Of a stretch of 64,000 nucleotides of DNA, positions 18,509 to 28,029 are shown one piece after another; position 1 is the stretch's first letter; each line of letters opens with the position of its first letter. The stretch is from Nitrosomonas ureae. GTDB taxonomy: Bacteria > Pseudomonadota > Gammaproteobacteria > Burkholderiales > Nitrosomonadaceae. Made by a program: the position numbers and the translations under genes. The DNA is taken from the NCBI RefSeq assembly GCF_001455205.1, contig NZ_CP013341.1:434001-498000 (forward strand), read 5' to 3'. Under the pieces are notes generated by a model. It worked only from the letters and a program-made list of their open reading frames with translations, was not told the DNA's origin and made no database searches.

Positions 18509-19021
18509 ATGATAGTAATGGGTCATATCATCGGCCCATATGGAGTTCATGGCTGGATAAAAATCAATCCTTATACAGAGCATTTAGATGGATTGATGGA
18601 ATATTCACAATGGTGGTTGGGCGATGAAAATACAGAATGGCACAAAGTACATGTGGTTAATGGCCATATCTACGGTACTACTTTATTAGTAAAGCTAAAA
18701 GAATATTCTGACCGCACACAAGCAACAAAACTCAAAGGAATACAAATTGCAATCCCACGCAATTGGTTACCTGATTTGTCTGAGAATGGGGTTGATGGTT
18801 ATTATTGGACTGATTTAATTAATGCCAAGGTACTTAATTTAAAAGGAGAAAAACTGGGTACAGTGGTCGGTTTATTTGCAACGGGTGCAAACGATGTTTT
18901 ACGCATTATAAGGATAGACCAAGAAAAAAAAGAAATTCTTATACCTTGCATTTCGCAGTATGTCGTGAAAATCGATTTGGAGAATGCTCAGATCATAGTT
19001 GATTGGGATTGGGATTATTAA
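18509..19021 (+). CDS. rimM: Ribosome maturation factor RimM
   Basis: 16S rRNA processing factor that binds S19 during head assembly of the small subunit. The opening MGHIIGPYGVHGWIKINPYT is the RimM N-terminal domain. The PRC-barrel part begins near DGYYWTDLINAKVLN and includes GTVVGLFATGANDVL and ILIPCISQYVVKID. At 170 residues it is normal. The stop lies 10 bases before the preferred trmD ATG. Confidence 0.95.
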   Translation: MIVMGHIIGPYGVHGWIKINPYTEHLDGLMEYSQWWLGDENTEWHKVHVVNGHIYGTTLLVKLKEYSDRTQATKLKGIQIAIPRNWLPDLSENGVDGYYWTDLINAKVLNLKGEKLGTVVGLFATGANDVLRIIRIDQEKKEILIPCISQYVVKIDLENAQIIVDWDWDY

Positions 19022-19031
19022 GGCAAGCCCC

Positions 19032-19838
19032 ATGTCATTTGAATTCGATCTTATTACATTGTTTCCTGAAATGTTCGATGCCATTACACAATATGGCATT
19101 ACAGGTAAAGCAAACAGGAGCGGTATTTTCAATCTCAACACATGGAATCCGCGAAACTTTACTCACGACCATTATCGTACAGTGGATGATAGCTCCTACG
19201 GTGGCGGACCTGGAATGGTCATGATGGCCCAGCCCTTGGATGACGCTATCATTCGGGCGCGAGCAAGACAAAATGCATTGGGTATTGACAAACCTACCGT
19301 TGCCTACTTAACACCGCAAGGAAGTCGCCTTGACCATGAAATGGTCACACAACTGGGCAAGCTACCAGGTTTGGTATTACTCTGCGGACGCTATGAAGGC
19401 ATTGATGAACGCTTGATTCACCGTCAGGTGGACGTGGAAATTTCTATTGGGGATTATGTTGTTTCCGGTGGAGAATTGGCCGCGATGGTATTAATAGATT
19501 GTATTGTTAGGCAGATTCCAGGCACGCTAGGTGATCCTGAATCTGCAAATCAGGATTCATTTGTAGAGGGCTTGTTAGATTACCCGCACTATACTCGCCC
19601 AGAAATTTACAAAGGCAATCATGTACCCGAAATATTGATGTCAGGTAACCATGCAAAGATCCGTCGCTGGCGTTTCCAGCAAGCACTTGGTAGAACATGG
19701 CTTAAAAGACCCGATTTATTTAACTTAAAATTTGCTCATGGCATGACATTAGAAGAAGAAAAACTTTTAGAAGAATTTAAACAATCCTGCAAATCCAGGC
19801 AGAATCAGCAAATAGGAGAAAAACATGAACTTGATTGA
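19032..19838 (+). CDS. trmD: tRNA (guanine-N1)-methyltransferase TrmD
   Basis: Makes m1G37 in tRNAs. The trefoil-knot enzyme signatures are visible: LITLFPEMFDAITQYGITGK, DDSSYGGGPGMVMM, LLCGRYEGIDERL and SIGDYVVSGGELAAMV, the last being the SAM-binding knot. A longer frame exists from 18999, but the ATG at 19032 fits the family N-terminus. The length of 268 residues includes a slightly long basic tail. The end overlaps rplS by 14 bases. Confidence 0.97.
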   Translation: MSFEFDLITLFPEMFDAITQYGITGKANRSGIFNLNTWNPRNFTHDHYRTVDDSSYGGGPGMVMMAQPLDDAIIRARARQNALGIDKPTVAYLTPQGSRLDHEMVTQLGKLPGLVLLCGRYEGIDERLIHRQVDVEISIGDYVVSGGELAAMVLIDCIVRQIPGTLGDPESANQDSFVEGLLDYPHYTRPEIYKGNHVPEILMSGNHAKIRRWRFQQALGRTWLKRPDLFNLKFAHGMTLEEEKLLEEFKQSCKSRQNQQIGEKHELD

Positions 19839-20247
19839 GCAATTAGAAGCGGAAGAAATGAAGCGCTTGAACAAAGATGTACCCGACTTCTCTCCCGGAG
19901 ATACCGTAATTGTCAACGTAAATGTTGTCGAAGGGGAGCGCAAACGTGTGCAGGCCTATGAAGGTGTCGTAATAGCCAAAAGAAATCGCGGACTAAACTC
20001 AGCATTTACTGTTCGCAAAATTTCAAGCGGAGAGGGTGTGGAACGCACTTTCCAGACCTACTCCCCATTAATAGCAAGTATTGAAATTAAACGCAGAGGC
20101 GCAGTTTGCCGTGCAAAACTTTATTACCTCAGAGATCGTGCTGGCAAATCCGCTCGTATCCGCGAGAAGCTACCTGCTCGCATTGGTAGCAACAAGAATC
20201 TAAAACAACCTGTACAGTCAGAACCGGATTCCATCACGACAGAGTAA
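19825..20247 (+). CDS. rplS: 50S ribosomal protein L19
   Basis: Large-subunit protein at the 30S-50S interface. The core FSPGDTVIVNVNVVEGERKR is followed by QAYEGVVIAKRNRGLNSAFT, VERTFQTYSPLI and RRGAVCRAKLYYLRDR, which is unmistakable L19. Length 140 residues, with a variable ~25-residue tail. A strong ribosome binding site (AGGAGAA) sits inside the end of trmD, and the two frames overlap by 14 bases. Confidence 0.98.
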   Translation: MNLIEQLEAEEMKRLNKDVPDFSPGDTVIVNVNVVEGERKRVQAYEGVVIAKRNRGLNSAFTVRKISSGEGVERTFQTYSPLIASIEIKRRGAVCRAKLYYLRDRAGKSARIREKLPARIGSNKNLKQPVQSEPDSITTE

Positions 20248-20262
20248 GTGCGGGTAATATCG

Positions 20263-20297
20263 AAAAAAATCCGTACATTATGCTGCATAGTGTACGG
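20263..20297 (-). terminator. Terminator between convergent rplS and the arsC-like gene
   Basis: Hairpin with arms CCGTACA and TGTACGG (20271-20277 and 20291-20297), a wobble pair, then TATG/CATA around a CTG loop. On the minus strand it is followed by a run of seven T (20269-20263), which would end the arsC-like transcript. On the plus strand only a weak T-rich tail follows, so it may also slow rplS readthrough. Confidence 0.65.
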
Positions 20298-20341
20298 TAA
20301 TTGCTATTCAGGCATTCGCTTGCCTTATATGTAATGTATTA

Positions 20342-20689
20342 TTACCACTTAAAGAAACTCATAACAGTCTCCGGGGGACGACATAGTTTTGCTTTGTCAC
20401 CCCGTACTACAATAGGACGTTGAATCAAATCCGGGTTCTCTATCATTGCGTTAATAATCTCATCTTCGGATGCTGTGCTTAAGCTATAAGCAGCCGGCTC
20501 ATCGGTGCGAAGAATATCACGCGCGGACAAATTAAGTTTTTGAATCAGCCCTCGCAGCTCATTCACTGTTAAAGGTTTCTCATAATAATTAATCGACTCA
20601 AATTCCTCACCACTCTCCTCAAGCAAAGATAACGCAACCCTACATTTACTGCATGTAGGTTTTTGATAGATAATAATTTTATCGACCAT
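20342..20689 (-). CDS. ArsC-family reductase (arsenate reductase/Spx-like)
   Basis: Thioredoxin-fold protein of 115 residues. Cys13 and Cys16 lie in KPTCSKCRVALSLLEE, and PIVVRGDKAKLCRPPETV includes the conserved R-P-I segment. Family members are glutaredoxin-coupled arsenate reductases or uncharacterised YffB-like proteins; no other ars gene is adjacent. The open frame starts at 20725, but the ATG at 20689 has a ribosome binding site (GAGGGAAATTGT) and begins directly at the first strand. A 63-base gap separates it from the IalB gene. Confidence 0.85.
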   Translation of the reverse strand: MVDKIIIYQKPTCSKCRVALSLLEESGEEFESINYYEKPLTVNELRGLIQKLNLSARDILRTDEPAAYSLSTASEDEIINAMIENPDLIQRPIVVRGDKAKLCRPPETVMSFFKW

Positions 20690-20752
20690 ACAATTTCCCT
20701 CGTCAACCCTGTCAATCGAAGACATAGGGTTTTAAAATATCACATCTTGTTT

Positions 20753-21268
20753 TTATTTCACACCGCACTCAGCTGAAATTGCTTTATGGGCCGCGGTTGA
20801 ACCACTGAGTCCAAATGTATCCGTCGTTGCTGTTCCTCGTGCAGATGCTCCCTTAACCACCAATGAATTTCCTCGCTTGATTGCATCCGTGATTTTATTG
20901 TCAGTTGCTTCATCTGAGGCCCACGCTGAATCATCCTGAGTAAAAAGACGAAAATTCTGATTATTCACAGTGACTGTTGCTTCACTTCCTAGTTTATAGG
21001 GATAGCCGGCAATATAACTAAAAACATTTCTACTTTTCTCAGCGGGACGATGCGTTATCAGAGCGAAAACGTCACCACGTTTGGTGTAATTTCCCTCTGA
21101 TTTTTTAGGTTGACTCACCATATAACAAACCTTACTATCGTTTTCCATAAACATATAGGCTGTCCAATCACCATGCTGACCAATAAGTTTTGGTTCAGCA
21201 GCTTGAACTGAATTACATAAGATAAAAATAGCACCAATCGTCACTAATCTGGTAAATTTATGCTTCAT
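20753..21268 (-). CDS. Invasion-associated locus B (IalB) family periplasmic protein
   Basis: Exported protein of 171 residues. The signal peptide KHKFTRLVTIGAIFILCNSVQAA ends near residue 24. The mature part has QHGDWTAYMFMENDSKVCYM, SEGNYTKRGDVFALITHRPA and ITDAIKRGNSLVVKGASARG, all usual in IalB-family proteins, whose function is unknown outside Bartonella. Two cysteines (in KVCYM and SAECGVK) may form a disulfide. It appears to be transcribed alone or with the ArsC-like gene. Confidence 0.8.
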   Translation of the reverse strand: MKHKFTRLVTIGAIFILCNSVQAAEPKLIGQHGDWTAYMFMENDSKVCYMVSQPKKSEGNYTKRGDVFALITHRPAEKSRNVFSYIAGYPYKLGSEATVTVNNQNFRLFTQDDSAWASDEATDNKITDAIKRGNSLVVKGASARGTATTDTFGLSGSTAAHKAISAECGVK

Positions 21269-21373
21269 TTTGGAAACCTTGAAAATTATAGTTATTGCAG
21301 TTTTGATTAATCAGAGCTAAAAACATGAGACATTTTCACTCCACCTCAACCTGTTAATCATAAAATAGAATTA

Positions 21374-21628
21374 TCAACAGCCTTCCATCTTGTAAATATA
21401 AAAACCATTCTGATTGATTTCATCCATGACATTGGCAGGTGCGCTCTGACTATGACAGAAACTGCATTCCTTGCTGGTAATAACCGCATCGCCTTCACCA
21501 ATCGAGGTAAGCCATTGTTTTGCATATTCGACAGCCTTCTGATCATCTTTTACCGCAGTAAATACATCAAAGTGCATCGTATGACCATCTTTTGCTTTAA
21601 CATAAGTATCGTAGACATGAATTTGCAT
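21374..21628 (-). CDS. DUF2024 family protein
   Basis: Small soluble protein of 84 residues of unknown function. It begins MQIHVYDTYVKAKDGHTMHF and ends with KECSFCHSQSAP and IYKMEGC. The C-x2-C-H string looks like a c-type haem motif, but there is no signal peptide, so haem attachment is unlikely. The longer frame from 21688 adds a hydrophobic lead without a ribosome binding site; AAGGAAAATAAT sits just before the ATG at 21628. Confidence 0.78.
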   Translation of the reverse strand: MQIHVYDTYVKAKDGHTMHFDVFTAVKDDQKAVEYAKQWLTSIGEGDAVITSKECSFCHSQSAPANVMDEINQNGFYIYKMEGC

Positions 21629-21793
21629 ATTATTTTCCTTGAAGAACAGATAAATTAGAATTACAAACCTGTAGCAACCCAATCTCACATGGCCTGCTAC
21701 CTATACAATAACTATACCAATTAATCGATTAAACTGCCATGAGAAATGCATGACGATCTAATCTTGATAGGATCACCGCATGCAACAAAAACA

Positions 21794-22483
21794 TTATTTT
21801 TTCCGGGCAACAAGTACCCCGTCTCGAATTGGATTAATGAACACGTCAAAATCCAGATCATTAAAAATCATCTGATTGTGTTCGATGATCGCTGCTGTCG
21901 ACTCCGACACCGCCGTCATATCCGCACAAGTTTTTATTGCTACACGCCCATGCCACAAGGCATTATCAGCGATATATAAACCACCGGATCGTATCCGCTG
22001 CTTAGCCATTTTCCAGATTTCAGGGTAAGCGCTTTTGTCGACATCGTTATAGCAAATATCAAACCAACCTTCAGTTTGCTCGAAGATATCTTGCGCCTGA
22101 CCCACATGAAATTCTGTACGCTGCCATAAATCTGCAGTAGAAAGATATGTTTCCGCGCGATTACGATTTGCTGCATCTGAATCGCTACAAATCACACGGC
22201 CATTACTCCCCACAGCCTGCGCAAACCAATAAGCCGAGTAACCATAACCGCTGCCAAATTCAAATACTCTTTTGGCATTGATCATGCTCGCCTGAGCTTT
22301 AAGAAAAATACCGACCAGACGATTAACAATCGGAAAATTCTTAACTCGAGCAAACTCTTCCATTTCGAAAAGAACCGGGTGGTCGGTGCATATCAGCAAG
22401 TTTCGCAGATATGCCTCAATTACCGGATTAACCGGATTTAACCCGTCTGAATCATCAATATCCACCGATCGAAAATTATCCAT
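21794..22483 (-). CDS. Class I SAM-dependent O-methyltransferase
   Basis: Family 3 O-methyltransferase-like protein of 229 residues. SAM motif I is VFEFGSGYGYSAYWFAQAVG, followed by the acidic strand end VICSDSD. FDICYNDVDKSAYPEIW and GGLYIADNALWHGRVA match the metal-binding region. It is the last gene of the leftward polysaccharide block, 28 bases after the methyltransferase upstream. The substrate is unknown; the context suggests glycan or lipid modification. Confidence 0.78.
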   Translation of the reverse strand: MDNFRSVDIDDSDGLNPVNPVIEAYLRNLLICTDHPVLFEMEEFARVKNFPIVNRLVGIFLKAQASMINAKRVFEFGSGYGYSAYWFAQAVGSNGRVICSDSDAANRNRAETYLSTADLWQRTEFHVGQAQDIFEQTEGWFDICYNDVDKSAYPEIWKMAKQRIRSGGLYIADNALWHGRVAIKTCADMTAVSESTAAIIEHNQMIFNDLDFDVFINPIRDGVLVARKK

Positions 22484-22511
22484 ACCCTGTCTCCGATTAA
22501 AATGGAATCAG

Positions 22512-23510
22512 TCACTTTCTCGTCGCCATTAATACACACTCCTCGCCGGAATCTTTATTAAATAAAAGAATAATCCGCGTCACAAGTTGAAACCAGAATC
22601 CTCTCCAAACATCGCGAGTAGTAATAAGATAGCGCCCTTCTTTTGCACCACTTACAGAAGACACACTCGCCTGACCCATGCCGAAAGCACCTACCGATGT
22701 CGTCCATGAGCGTAGAGAATTAAATCCGGCTTTTTGTGCAAGTCGGAGTAATGTTTTACGGTTAAATAAATATAAATGCCTTGGCGGTTCAAGTCCGCGC
22801 CAAACCGCACCAAATTTTCGGTGACCATGACTTGCAATATTCGGTGTCAGTATAACCAGCAAGCCATCTTCTTTAAGTAAACGATAACAAGACTCCAATA
22901 AAGACAGCGGATCATGCACATGCTCAATCACATGGCTCAGAATGACAGCATCATATCTTTCGGTTACATCCAAGGTTTGAAGCATCCCTAAATGCACGGG
23001 AATCCCCCTTTCCTCAGAAACATAACTGGCCGCTACCGGGTCAACCTCCTGTCCCATAACATCCCAGCCCAATGCTTGCATTCGCGCCAATCGTTTCCCA
23101 TTACCACAACCTACCTCCAATAACCGGCCCGGAGAGATCTGATCCAGATACATACACTTATAGTGTTTTCGCTCCTTCCGCAACCCGAGCAGATGGATAC
23201 TCATGCTATGCAAAATTGCGCGCATAATAGTCGCCATAGGAGTTTGCCGCACATGGCCTGATTTTTTATGCGTATAATAATGCTGATATGCCTTTCCGAT
23301 CTCACTCACCATGGGTCTTGGATCAAGCCAGACCAAGCCGCAATCGTTTCCTCTGCATACTTTGAAACTCCACTCTCCTGGCGTGCCAAACAGATAATCA
23401 GTACGATTACGATAAAGTATTTCTCCGGACTTTCCACATAAATAGCAATCCGGATTGGCTTCGGTGGCGATTAGATTTTGCCGTATTGAATCCTTAATGT
23501 TCATGTTCAC
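22512..23510 (-). CDS. SAM methyltransferase with N-terminal zinc-ribbon-like segment
   Basis: Protein of 332 residues. A CYLCGKSG motif (CxxC) near residue 22 and a second CRGNDCGLVWLDPRP (Cys pair) about 30 residues later suggest a small zinc-binding module, common in sugar methyltransferases of surface-polysaccharide loci. SAM motif I is LLEVGCGNGKRLARMQALGW, with YDAVILSHVIEHVHDP further on. It overlaps the ligase-like gene by 17 bases, so the two are coupled. Confidence 0.8.
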   Translation of the reverse strand: MNMNIKDSIRQNLIATEANPDCYLCGKSGEILYRNRTDYLFGTPGEWSFKVCRGNDCGLVWLDPRPMVSEIGKAYQHYYTHKKSGHVRQTPMATIMRAILHSMSIHLLGLRKERKHYKCMYLDQISPGRLLEVGCGNGKRLARMQALGWDVMGQEVDPVAASYVSEERGIPVHLGMLQTLDVTERYDAVILSHVIEHVHDPLSLLESCYRLLKEDGLLVILTPNIASHGHRKFGAVWRGLEPPRHLYLFNRKTLLRLAQKAGFNSLRSWTTSVGAFGMGQASVSSVSGAKEGRYLITTRDVWRGFWFQLVTRIILLFNKDSGEECVLMATRK

Positions 23511-24684
23511 GTTTATACCAGTTTATGGCTATTGCAGTAATTATCAACAACAGAATCGGTGTTCTGCTGAAAATAATAAAAGTATCCGTAAGCCCGGATA
23601 AAAAGATAAAACTTATTAAACCCAGGCCTAGTAAATTCAGATTATTCCTCTGGAATGCCTGATACCAACTCCATAATAAAAACCCCAAGATCAGCATTCC
23701 GGGAACACCGATATGCATGCCGATTTCGATCCAATCATTATGGTAATGCGCAGTTTCCTGGAATTCCGGCAAATCCTTGTATAAGCCATCTTTGTAAGTC
23801 GCGATGGTTTTCTCGAAATATTTCTCGGGCATACCTGTACCGAAACCTGATAAGGGGCGCTCCGCGATCCCGTGCAGTCCCACATCCCACATTGCAAGCC
23901 GATACCCTAAACTGGAGCTGTAATTCCCCTGCTGTAATAACTCGATGTCGCTTTTTATCTGAATCAATCTAGCCTGAAATACAGGACTACTGTAAGCAAA
24001 AACCACTGCGACTATCAACACGGAAATCAGAATCGTAAGAAATTTTCTCATCTCTATTTGATAACGCAAAAAAGCAATCAGCAATATGCTTATTAGTGTC
24101 ACCAGTAGAAAAATTCTTCCATTCTGATGAAATTGAATGAAAAGTAAAACTAGAGTAGCAATCACAAACAATATTTGCAGTCTGACTGATGGATTCATGC
24201 AGGCAATTCCGCTCGTTACAATTGCACCGATTCCCAGCATTGCCGAAAAACTCAGATAAGACATTCCTAATAACGGAATTCCTTGGGCATCGATGGTGAG
24301 CCACTGATAAACACCCACCACCAGAACGCATAAATAGCTGACAATCAAACCACCCAGCGCCCATGGCAAACGCTCTTTATCTATCAGTGCGTAAAAAGGA
24401 ATAAAAACCAGAAGCGAAAAATATTTCACCCATTTCATCCGTCCATCTTGCGGCCACTCACCCCATAATACTCCTAGCGTCAATAATGCGCACAAAAGGA
24501 GGATTGCTTGTGTCAGGGGTATTGTGATTACTTCCCTCAGACGATATATACCACCGTCCATAAGCCATGCAACTGTCAGCAGTGGGAAGGAAATAAACAT
24601 TAATTCGCCACGCCAGAATCCTGCGCAAAAAAAGACTAATGCAAAGCGAATAAACCATTCCCGTCTTGTATTATTCGTTTGCAT
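23494..24684 (-). CDS. O-antigen ligase family (WaaL-like) membrane protein
   Basis: Polytopic inner-membrane protein of 396 residues with about ten hydrophobic spans. A large periplasmic loop carries GYRLAMWDVGLHGIAERPLS, FGTGMPEKYF and ETAHYHNDWIEIGMHIGVPG. The H-N-D/E-W/Y loop motif is characteristic of Wzy_C/WaaL ligases, which join undecaprenyl-linked glycan to lipid A core or protein. The context of glycosyl- and methyltransferases supports a surface-glycan role. It cannot be told from sequence alone whether it is a ligase or a polymerase. Confidence 0.82.
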   Translation of the reverse strand: MQTNNTRREWFIRFALVFFCAGFWRGELMFISFPLLTVAWLMDGGIYRLREVITIPLTQAILLLCALLTLGVLWGEWPQDGRMKWVKYFSLLVFIPFYALIDKERLPWALGGLIVSYLCVLVVGVYQWLTIDAQGIPLLGMSYLSFSAMLGIGAIVTSGIACMNPSVRLQILFVIATLVLLFIQFHQNGRIFLLVTLISILLIAFLRYQIEMRKFLTILISVLIVAVVFAYSSPVFQARLIQIKSDIELLQQGNYSSSLGYRLAMWDVGLHGIAERPLSGFGTGMPEKYFEKTIATYKDGLYKDLPEFQETAHYHNDWIEIGMHIGVPGMLILGFLLWSWYQAFQRNNLNLLGLGLISFIFLSGLTDTFIIFSRTPILLLIITAIAINWYKREHEH

Positions 24685-24704
24685 AAAGCCGATAGGTTAA
24701 AATT

Positions 24705-25733
24705 TCAGAATGATGCCGCGTTCCATTCGCGCACTTTCAAACCACGCAATAGAACAAACAATTTCAATAAAATGCGCATCCATAGAGGAACAGCTGGCAG
24801 CATCCACACCATAGTGATACGCTTGTCCTCTCGCAACCAGCCACGTAACATCAATTTCACAAGCACACTCAGGTTAATCACACTGTTACGCATTTGCAAG
24901 CAGGGAAGCACTGGCAATCGCTCTGGCGTTAGCCAGTGGAGTCGTCCACCTTGCCGCATCACCTGCTCCAGCAAATCTGTCACCGCCAAAGGCAAATCGG
25001 CCAAAGTGTAAGCACCCGAAACGACCAGTACATTTTGCCGTGCCAGTGGATAACGCGAGAAATACAACGCGCGATTGCGCCGCACCAATTCCTGATATGC
25101 CTTTCCACGCCCAAATGACATACCGGTTTCATGGCGAATAACTGCATCCGGATGCACACCCATACGCCACCCATGTTTCACCAACCGGCGTCCCAGATCG
25201 GTATCTTCATAATAGCCTCGGCCAAATTGCGAATCAAATCCACCCAGCTCTTGAAAAACAGCGCGACGAATCAAAAAAGCATAGCCCCTGAGGCGATACG
25301 TAGTGATATATCCACCTGGTTGACGCAAGTAAGATGCCGCTTTCTCGCTTGAAATATCCCCCTCAGTTGGGCTAATAACCGCCAACTTGCGGTCGACGGC
25401 AATCGCTGCACAAAGGGGGAGCAAAAAATTTCCCAAAACTTCGATATCAGAATTGAGTATCAATACCCAATCAGCATCAGAACGCGCCACGGCATCATTA
25501 ACCGACTTTCCATATCCTTGATTATCCAGCGCATGAAAAACTTTGACTTGGGGATACGACAAACCATCCAGCATCGCACGGGTTTGCGAACCGGAAGCGT
25601 CATTCTGAATATAAATCGTTCGAATGAATGAACCCAAATGCGTCACTACAGAATCAATACATCGCTTGCTAAATTCCGGCGCGTTATATACAGGAATTAC
25701 TACATCAATCGTGAGAGCCGTGAGCGTACTCAT
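24705..25733 (-). CDS. Family 2 glycosyltransferase (rhamnosyltransferase-like)
   Basis: GT-A enzyme of 342 residues. The opening DVVIPVYNAPEFSKRCIDSV, the metal motif region LILNSDIEVL, RLRGYAFLIRRAVFQELGGF and YYEDTDLGRRLVKHGWRMG are classic GT2 features. A hydrophobic tail (about residues 300-330) may anchor it to the membrane. Donor and acceptor are not predictable. It follows the FkbM-like gene by 17 bases in the leftward block. Confidence 0.85.
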   Translation of the reverse strand: MSTLTALTIDVVIPVYNAPEFSKRCIDSVVTHLGSFIRTIYIQNDASGSQTRAMLDGLSYPQVKVFHALDNQGYGKSVNDAVARSDADWVLILNSDIEVLGNFLLPLCAAIAVDRKLAVISPTEGDISSEKAASYLRQPGGYITTYRLRGYAFLIRRAVFQELGGFDSQFGRGYYEDTDLGRRLVKHGWRMGVHPDAVIRHETGMSFGRGKAYQELVRRNRALYFSRYPLARQNVLVVSGAYTLADLPLAVTDLLEQVMRQGGRLHWLTPERLPVLPCLQMRNSVINLSVLVKLMLRGWLREDKRITMVWMLPAVPLWMRILLKLFVLLRGLKVREWNAASF

Positions 25734-25750
25734 TAGTCAAAGACGAGCGA

Positions 25751-26515
25751 TCAAACCCTGCCAAAAATCAGATAGGTTTCACCCCAGTTTCGGGAGGGTC
25801 TGCGAATCACTTCGAGACCGGCCTGTTGCATAATCGCAGTGGCTTTTTCTTGTTCGGCATTCGTGCCCAATTCAATAATCACGGATTTCAGCGCGGGGTT
25901 TCTCAGCACAGCGGATGCACCTTCCAGAATGGAAATTTCTATTCCATCCACATCGATTTTCATATAATTGGGACAGGGAAATCCCCATTGTCCGCATAGA
26001 TCATCCAATGTCACACCAAACATTCCTTGAGTGTGAGTTGCCGACATTTTCATGTTTTCCAGATCCTCATGTCCGAATTAGGACCGATTCCCTCCCGGAA
26101 TGAATTTAGGAATATACAACTTGGAAAACTCACTGCGACCCGATACCGCAACGCAATAGGATAAAATATGATTCCCTAAATTATTCAGGTAAATATTCTT
26201 GTTGAGCGCATAGTAGTTATTGCTCTGCGGTTCAAAAGAAAATACTTGCACGGCAGGCCCGTATTTTTTTGCCGGATAGAGTGAATATTGACCAATATTA
26301 GCGCCAATATCGAAATAGCATGAACCCGGTTCAAAGCTATCCAGCCAGTCTAACGTATCGGGCTCTTTGTTCGAATACGTTTTAGCTCGGTTGAGTGTGC
26401 GCAAGTGATCAACCGAAATTAAAATCCGCTGATCCCTCACGCGCACATCAGTATAGCCTCCCTTCAGTTTATAGGCTGCCACGATCAATTCGTTGAATAT
26501 ATCCTTAGCCCGCAT
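25751..26515 (-). pseudogene. FkbM-family methyltransferase interrupted by one in-frame stop
   Basis: Two open frames in the same reading frame, 26515-26078 and 26077-25751, together form a normal FkbM-like methyltransferase of about 253 codons. The N-terminal half has the SAM motif CYFDIGANIGQYSLYPAKKY and VFSFEPQSNN. The C-terminal half has LDDLCGQWGFPCPNYMKIDV and DGIEISILEGA. A single TAA at 26080-26078 splits them just after PKFIPGGNRS. The downstream frame continues without any shift, so one base substitution (for example from CAA, GAA or TTA) explains it. Either a recent nonsense mutation, a sequencing error, or readthrough. Confidence 0.85.
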
Positions 26516-26584
26516 CTTATCCCCTCATGGATTAAACGATCAATCATGATCCTTGCATGACAGGCAGCCTCCTGGTACTTTGGT

Positions 26585-27850
26585 TCAGCTCGCCAATTGC
26601 TCAAGCAATGACACATAACGAGGTAGCACATTGGCATCCGGATAATCCAACATTTCTTTCAAGAAGCGTTGTCGATGCTCTTCTACATAGAAAGAATCAA
26701 ATCCGTTAGCAAGAAAATAATCAATCTTTTCGTATACATCGTCGCGGCATTTCAACTCCGTTTCCGGCATGTAATAAGCCACAGCAGAACGGGCGGCAAT
26801 TAAATAATCAGCCGCGAGAACCGGTTTCTTCGTCCTGACCGCTTCAAATACCACGGAAGTGGCCAGATCAATAATGACATCAGCCCAGTTCATCAAATGC
26901 ACCGAATGTGCATCATCACCGGCAACCCTGACATTCGGCAATTTCTTGATCGAACTGTCTTTGGTCAATGATTGCTTCCACCCGCTGCGCGTATGTGGTT
27001 TGATGATCAATTCGACATCAGGAAATCCGGCCAGCATATGCACCACTTCCCCCACTTCTTCCCAGAATGTCGTAAAGTTGGCTTTGCGCAGGAACATAAC
27101 TATCTTGAGCTTACTATCAGATCGAATCAGTGGCGAAGGTGGCATCAATGCGGACAATACTTTGAGCCATGCCTCGCAATATCGGGGAGAACCCAGCACA
27201 GCAAGCTGGCTTTCTGTCATAAACGGACGAAAACGTACAGCACACAGCTCATTGGGCACCACCACCTTGTCGAATATCGTAGCCGCCGAGAATGTCGCAT
27301 CCGGTTCAACCCTGCGCTCGCCACGACGGATCAATTGACTGGCATGCGGACTATCGCCATGCGGTAACGACACCGTTCCCAATCCGCGTTCCTTTGCCAT
27401 GGCGATTACAACCTCGACCCATTCCACGCAAATTACCGAGTTACGTTCAACCCAATCAAAAGCGACCACGCCTTTACCTGTGTCACCAAAGCAGCGATCC
27501 AGCAGAAATCCCGCGGTATGCCGCCATAAGGGATCGCGTTTTTTTTCGTCGATCCGTTCCGCCAATTTTTCTGCCAACCGGCCAATCACACTGATACGCC
27601 GAACGTTGCGCGTCAGCATCAACATCTGCAAACGCCATTTCCAGTAATCCACCCACGAAAACAACTCATTCATGTGCGCCACGCGCACACCTTGTAGTTG
27701 GCTCAGATATTTGACGCGGAAATCACGCCGGAATTGTGTTGATCCAATCAATACCACATCACATTGATGTCCTGATTCAATCCATTGATACACAATCGGG
27801 GTAACGTGATCGATATCGTTATAGTGTCGAAGAAAAAAAAGCGCTTTCAT
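26585..27850 (-). CDS. Predicted GT-B-fold glycan protein, family uncertain
   Basis: Protein of 421 residues that I cannot assign to a named family. The N-terminus KALFFLRHYNDIDHVTPIVY and the late segment NWADVIIDLATSVVFEAVRT followed by KPVLAADYL resemble the donor-binding end of GT-B proteins such as CDP-glycerol glycerophosphotransferases and UDP-GlcNAc 2-epimerase-like enzymes. VELIIKPHTRSGWKQSL fits the same fold. No signal peptide or membrane span. It is the first gene of the leftward block, divergent from the six-gene operon, so a surface-glycan role is inferred. Confidence 0.6.
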   Translation of the reverse strand: MKALFFLRHYNDIDHVTPIVYQWIESGHQCDVVLIGSTQFRRDFRVKYLSQLQGVRVAHMNELFSWVDYWKWRLQMLMLTRNVRRISVIGRLAEKLAERIDEKKRDPLWRHTAGFLLDRCFGDTGKGVVAFDWVERNSVICVEWVEVVIAMAKERGLGTVSLPHGDSPHASQLIRRGERRVEPDATFSAATIFDKVVVPNELCAVRFRPFMTESQLAVLGSPRYCEAWLKVLSALMPPSPLIRSDSKLKIVMFLRKANFTTFWEEVGEVVHMLAGFPDVELIIKPHTRSGWKQSLTKDSSIKKLPNVRVAGDDAHSVHLMNWADVIIDLATSVVFEAVRTKKPVLAADYLIAARSAVAYYMPETELKCRDDVYEKIDYFLANGFDSFYVEEHRQRFLKEMLDYPDANVLPRYVSLLEQLAS

Positions 27851-27972
27851 AACCGCGATGAACGAATACTCAGAACAAAGTGCATCTTAGGCATTTTTCC
27901 TGTTTAAACAGATGATTCTATAAAGCGCGCCATTTTACTCTCGCAACTACCCAATTACCAGTAACATGTCCG

Positions 27973-27998
27973 CACCTGTGAAAAAACCACAACAGGTG
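27973..27998. promoter_or_regulatory. Inverted repeat in the divergent polysaccharide promoter region
   Basis: Arms CACCTGT (27973-27979) and ACAGGTG (27992-27998) are separated by 12 bases, in the 264-base gap between the two divergent glycan operons. It could be an operator serving both. No regulator gene is adjacent, and a chance repeat cannot be excluded. Confidence 0.3.
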
Positions 27999-28029
27999 AA
28001 AAAGTATTTAAATTTTCCAATAACTATTA

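Noticed and set aside
21374..21628. DUF2024 protein as a c-type cytochrome because of its CSFCH motif
   Set aside because: No signal peptide and the motif is part of the family's own conserved tail, so haem attachment is unlikely.
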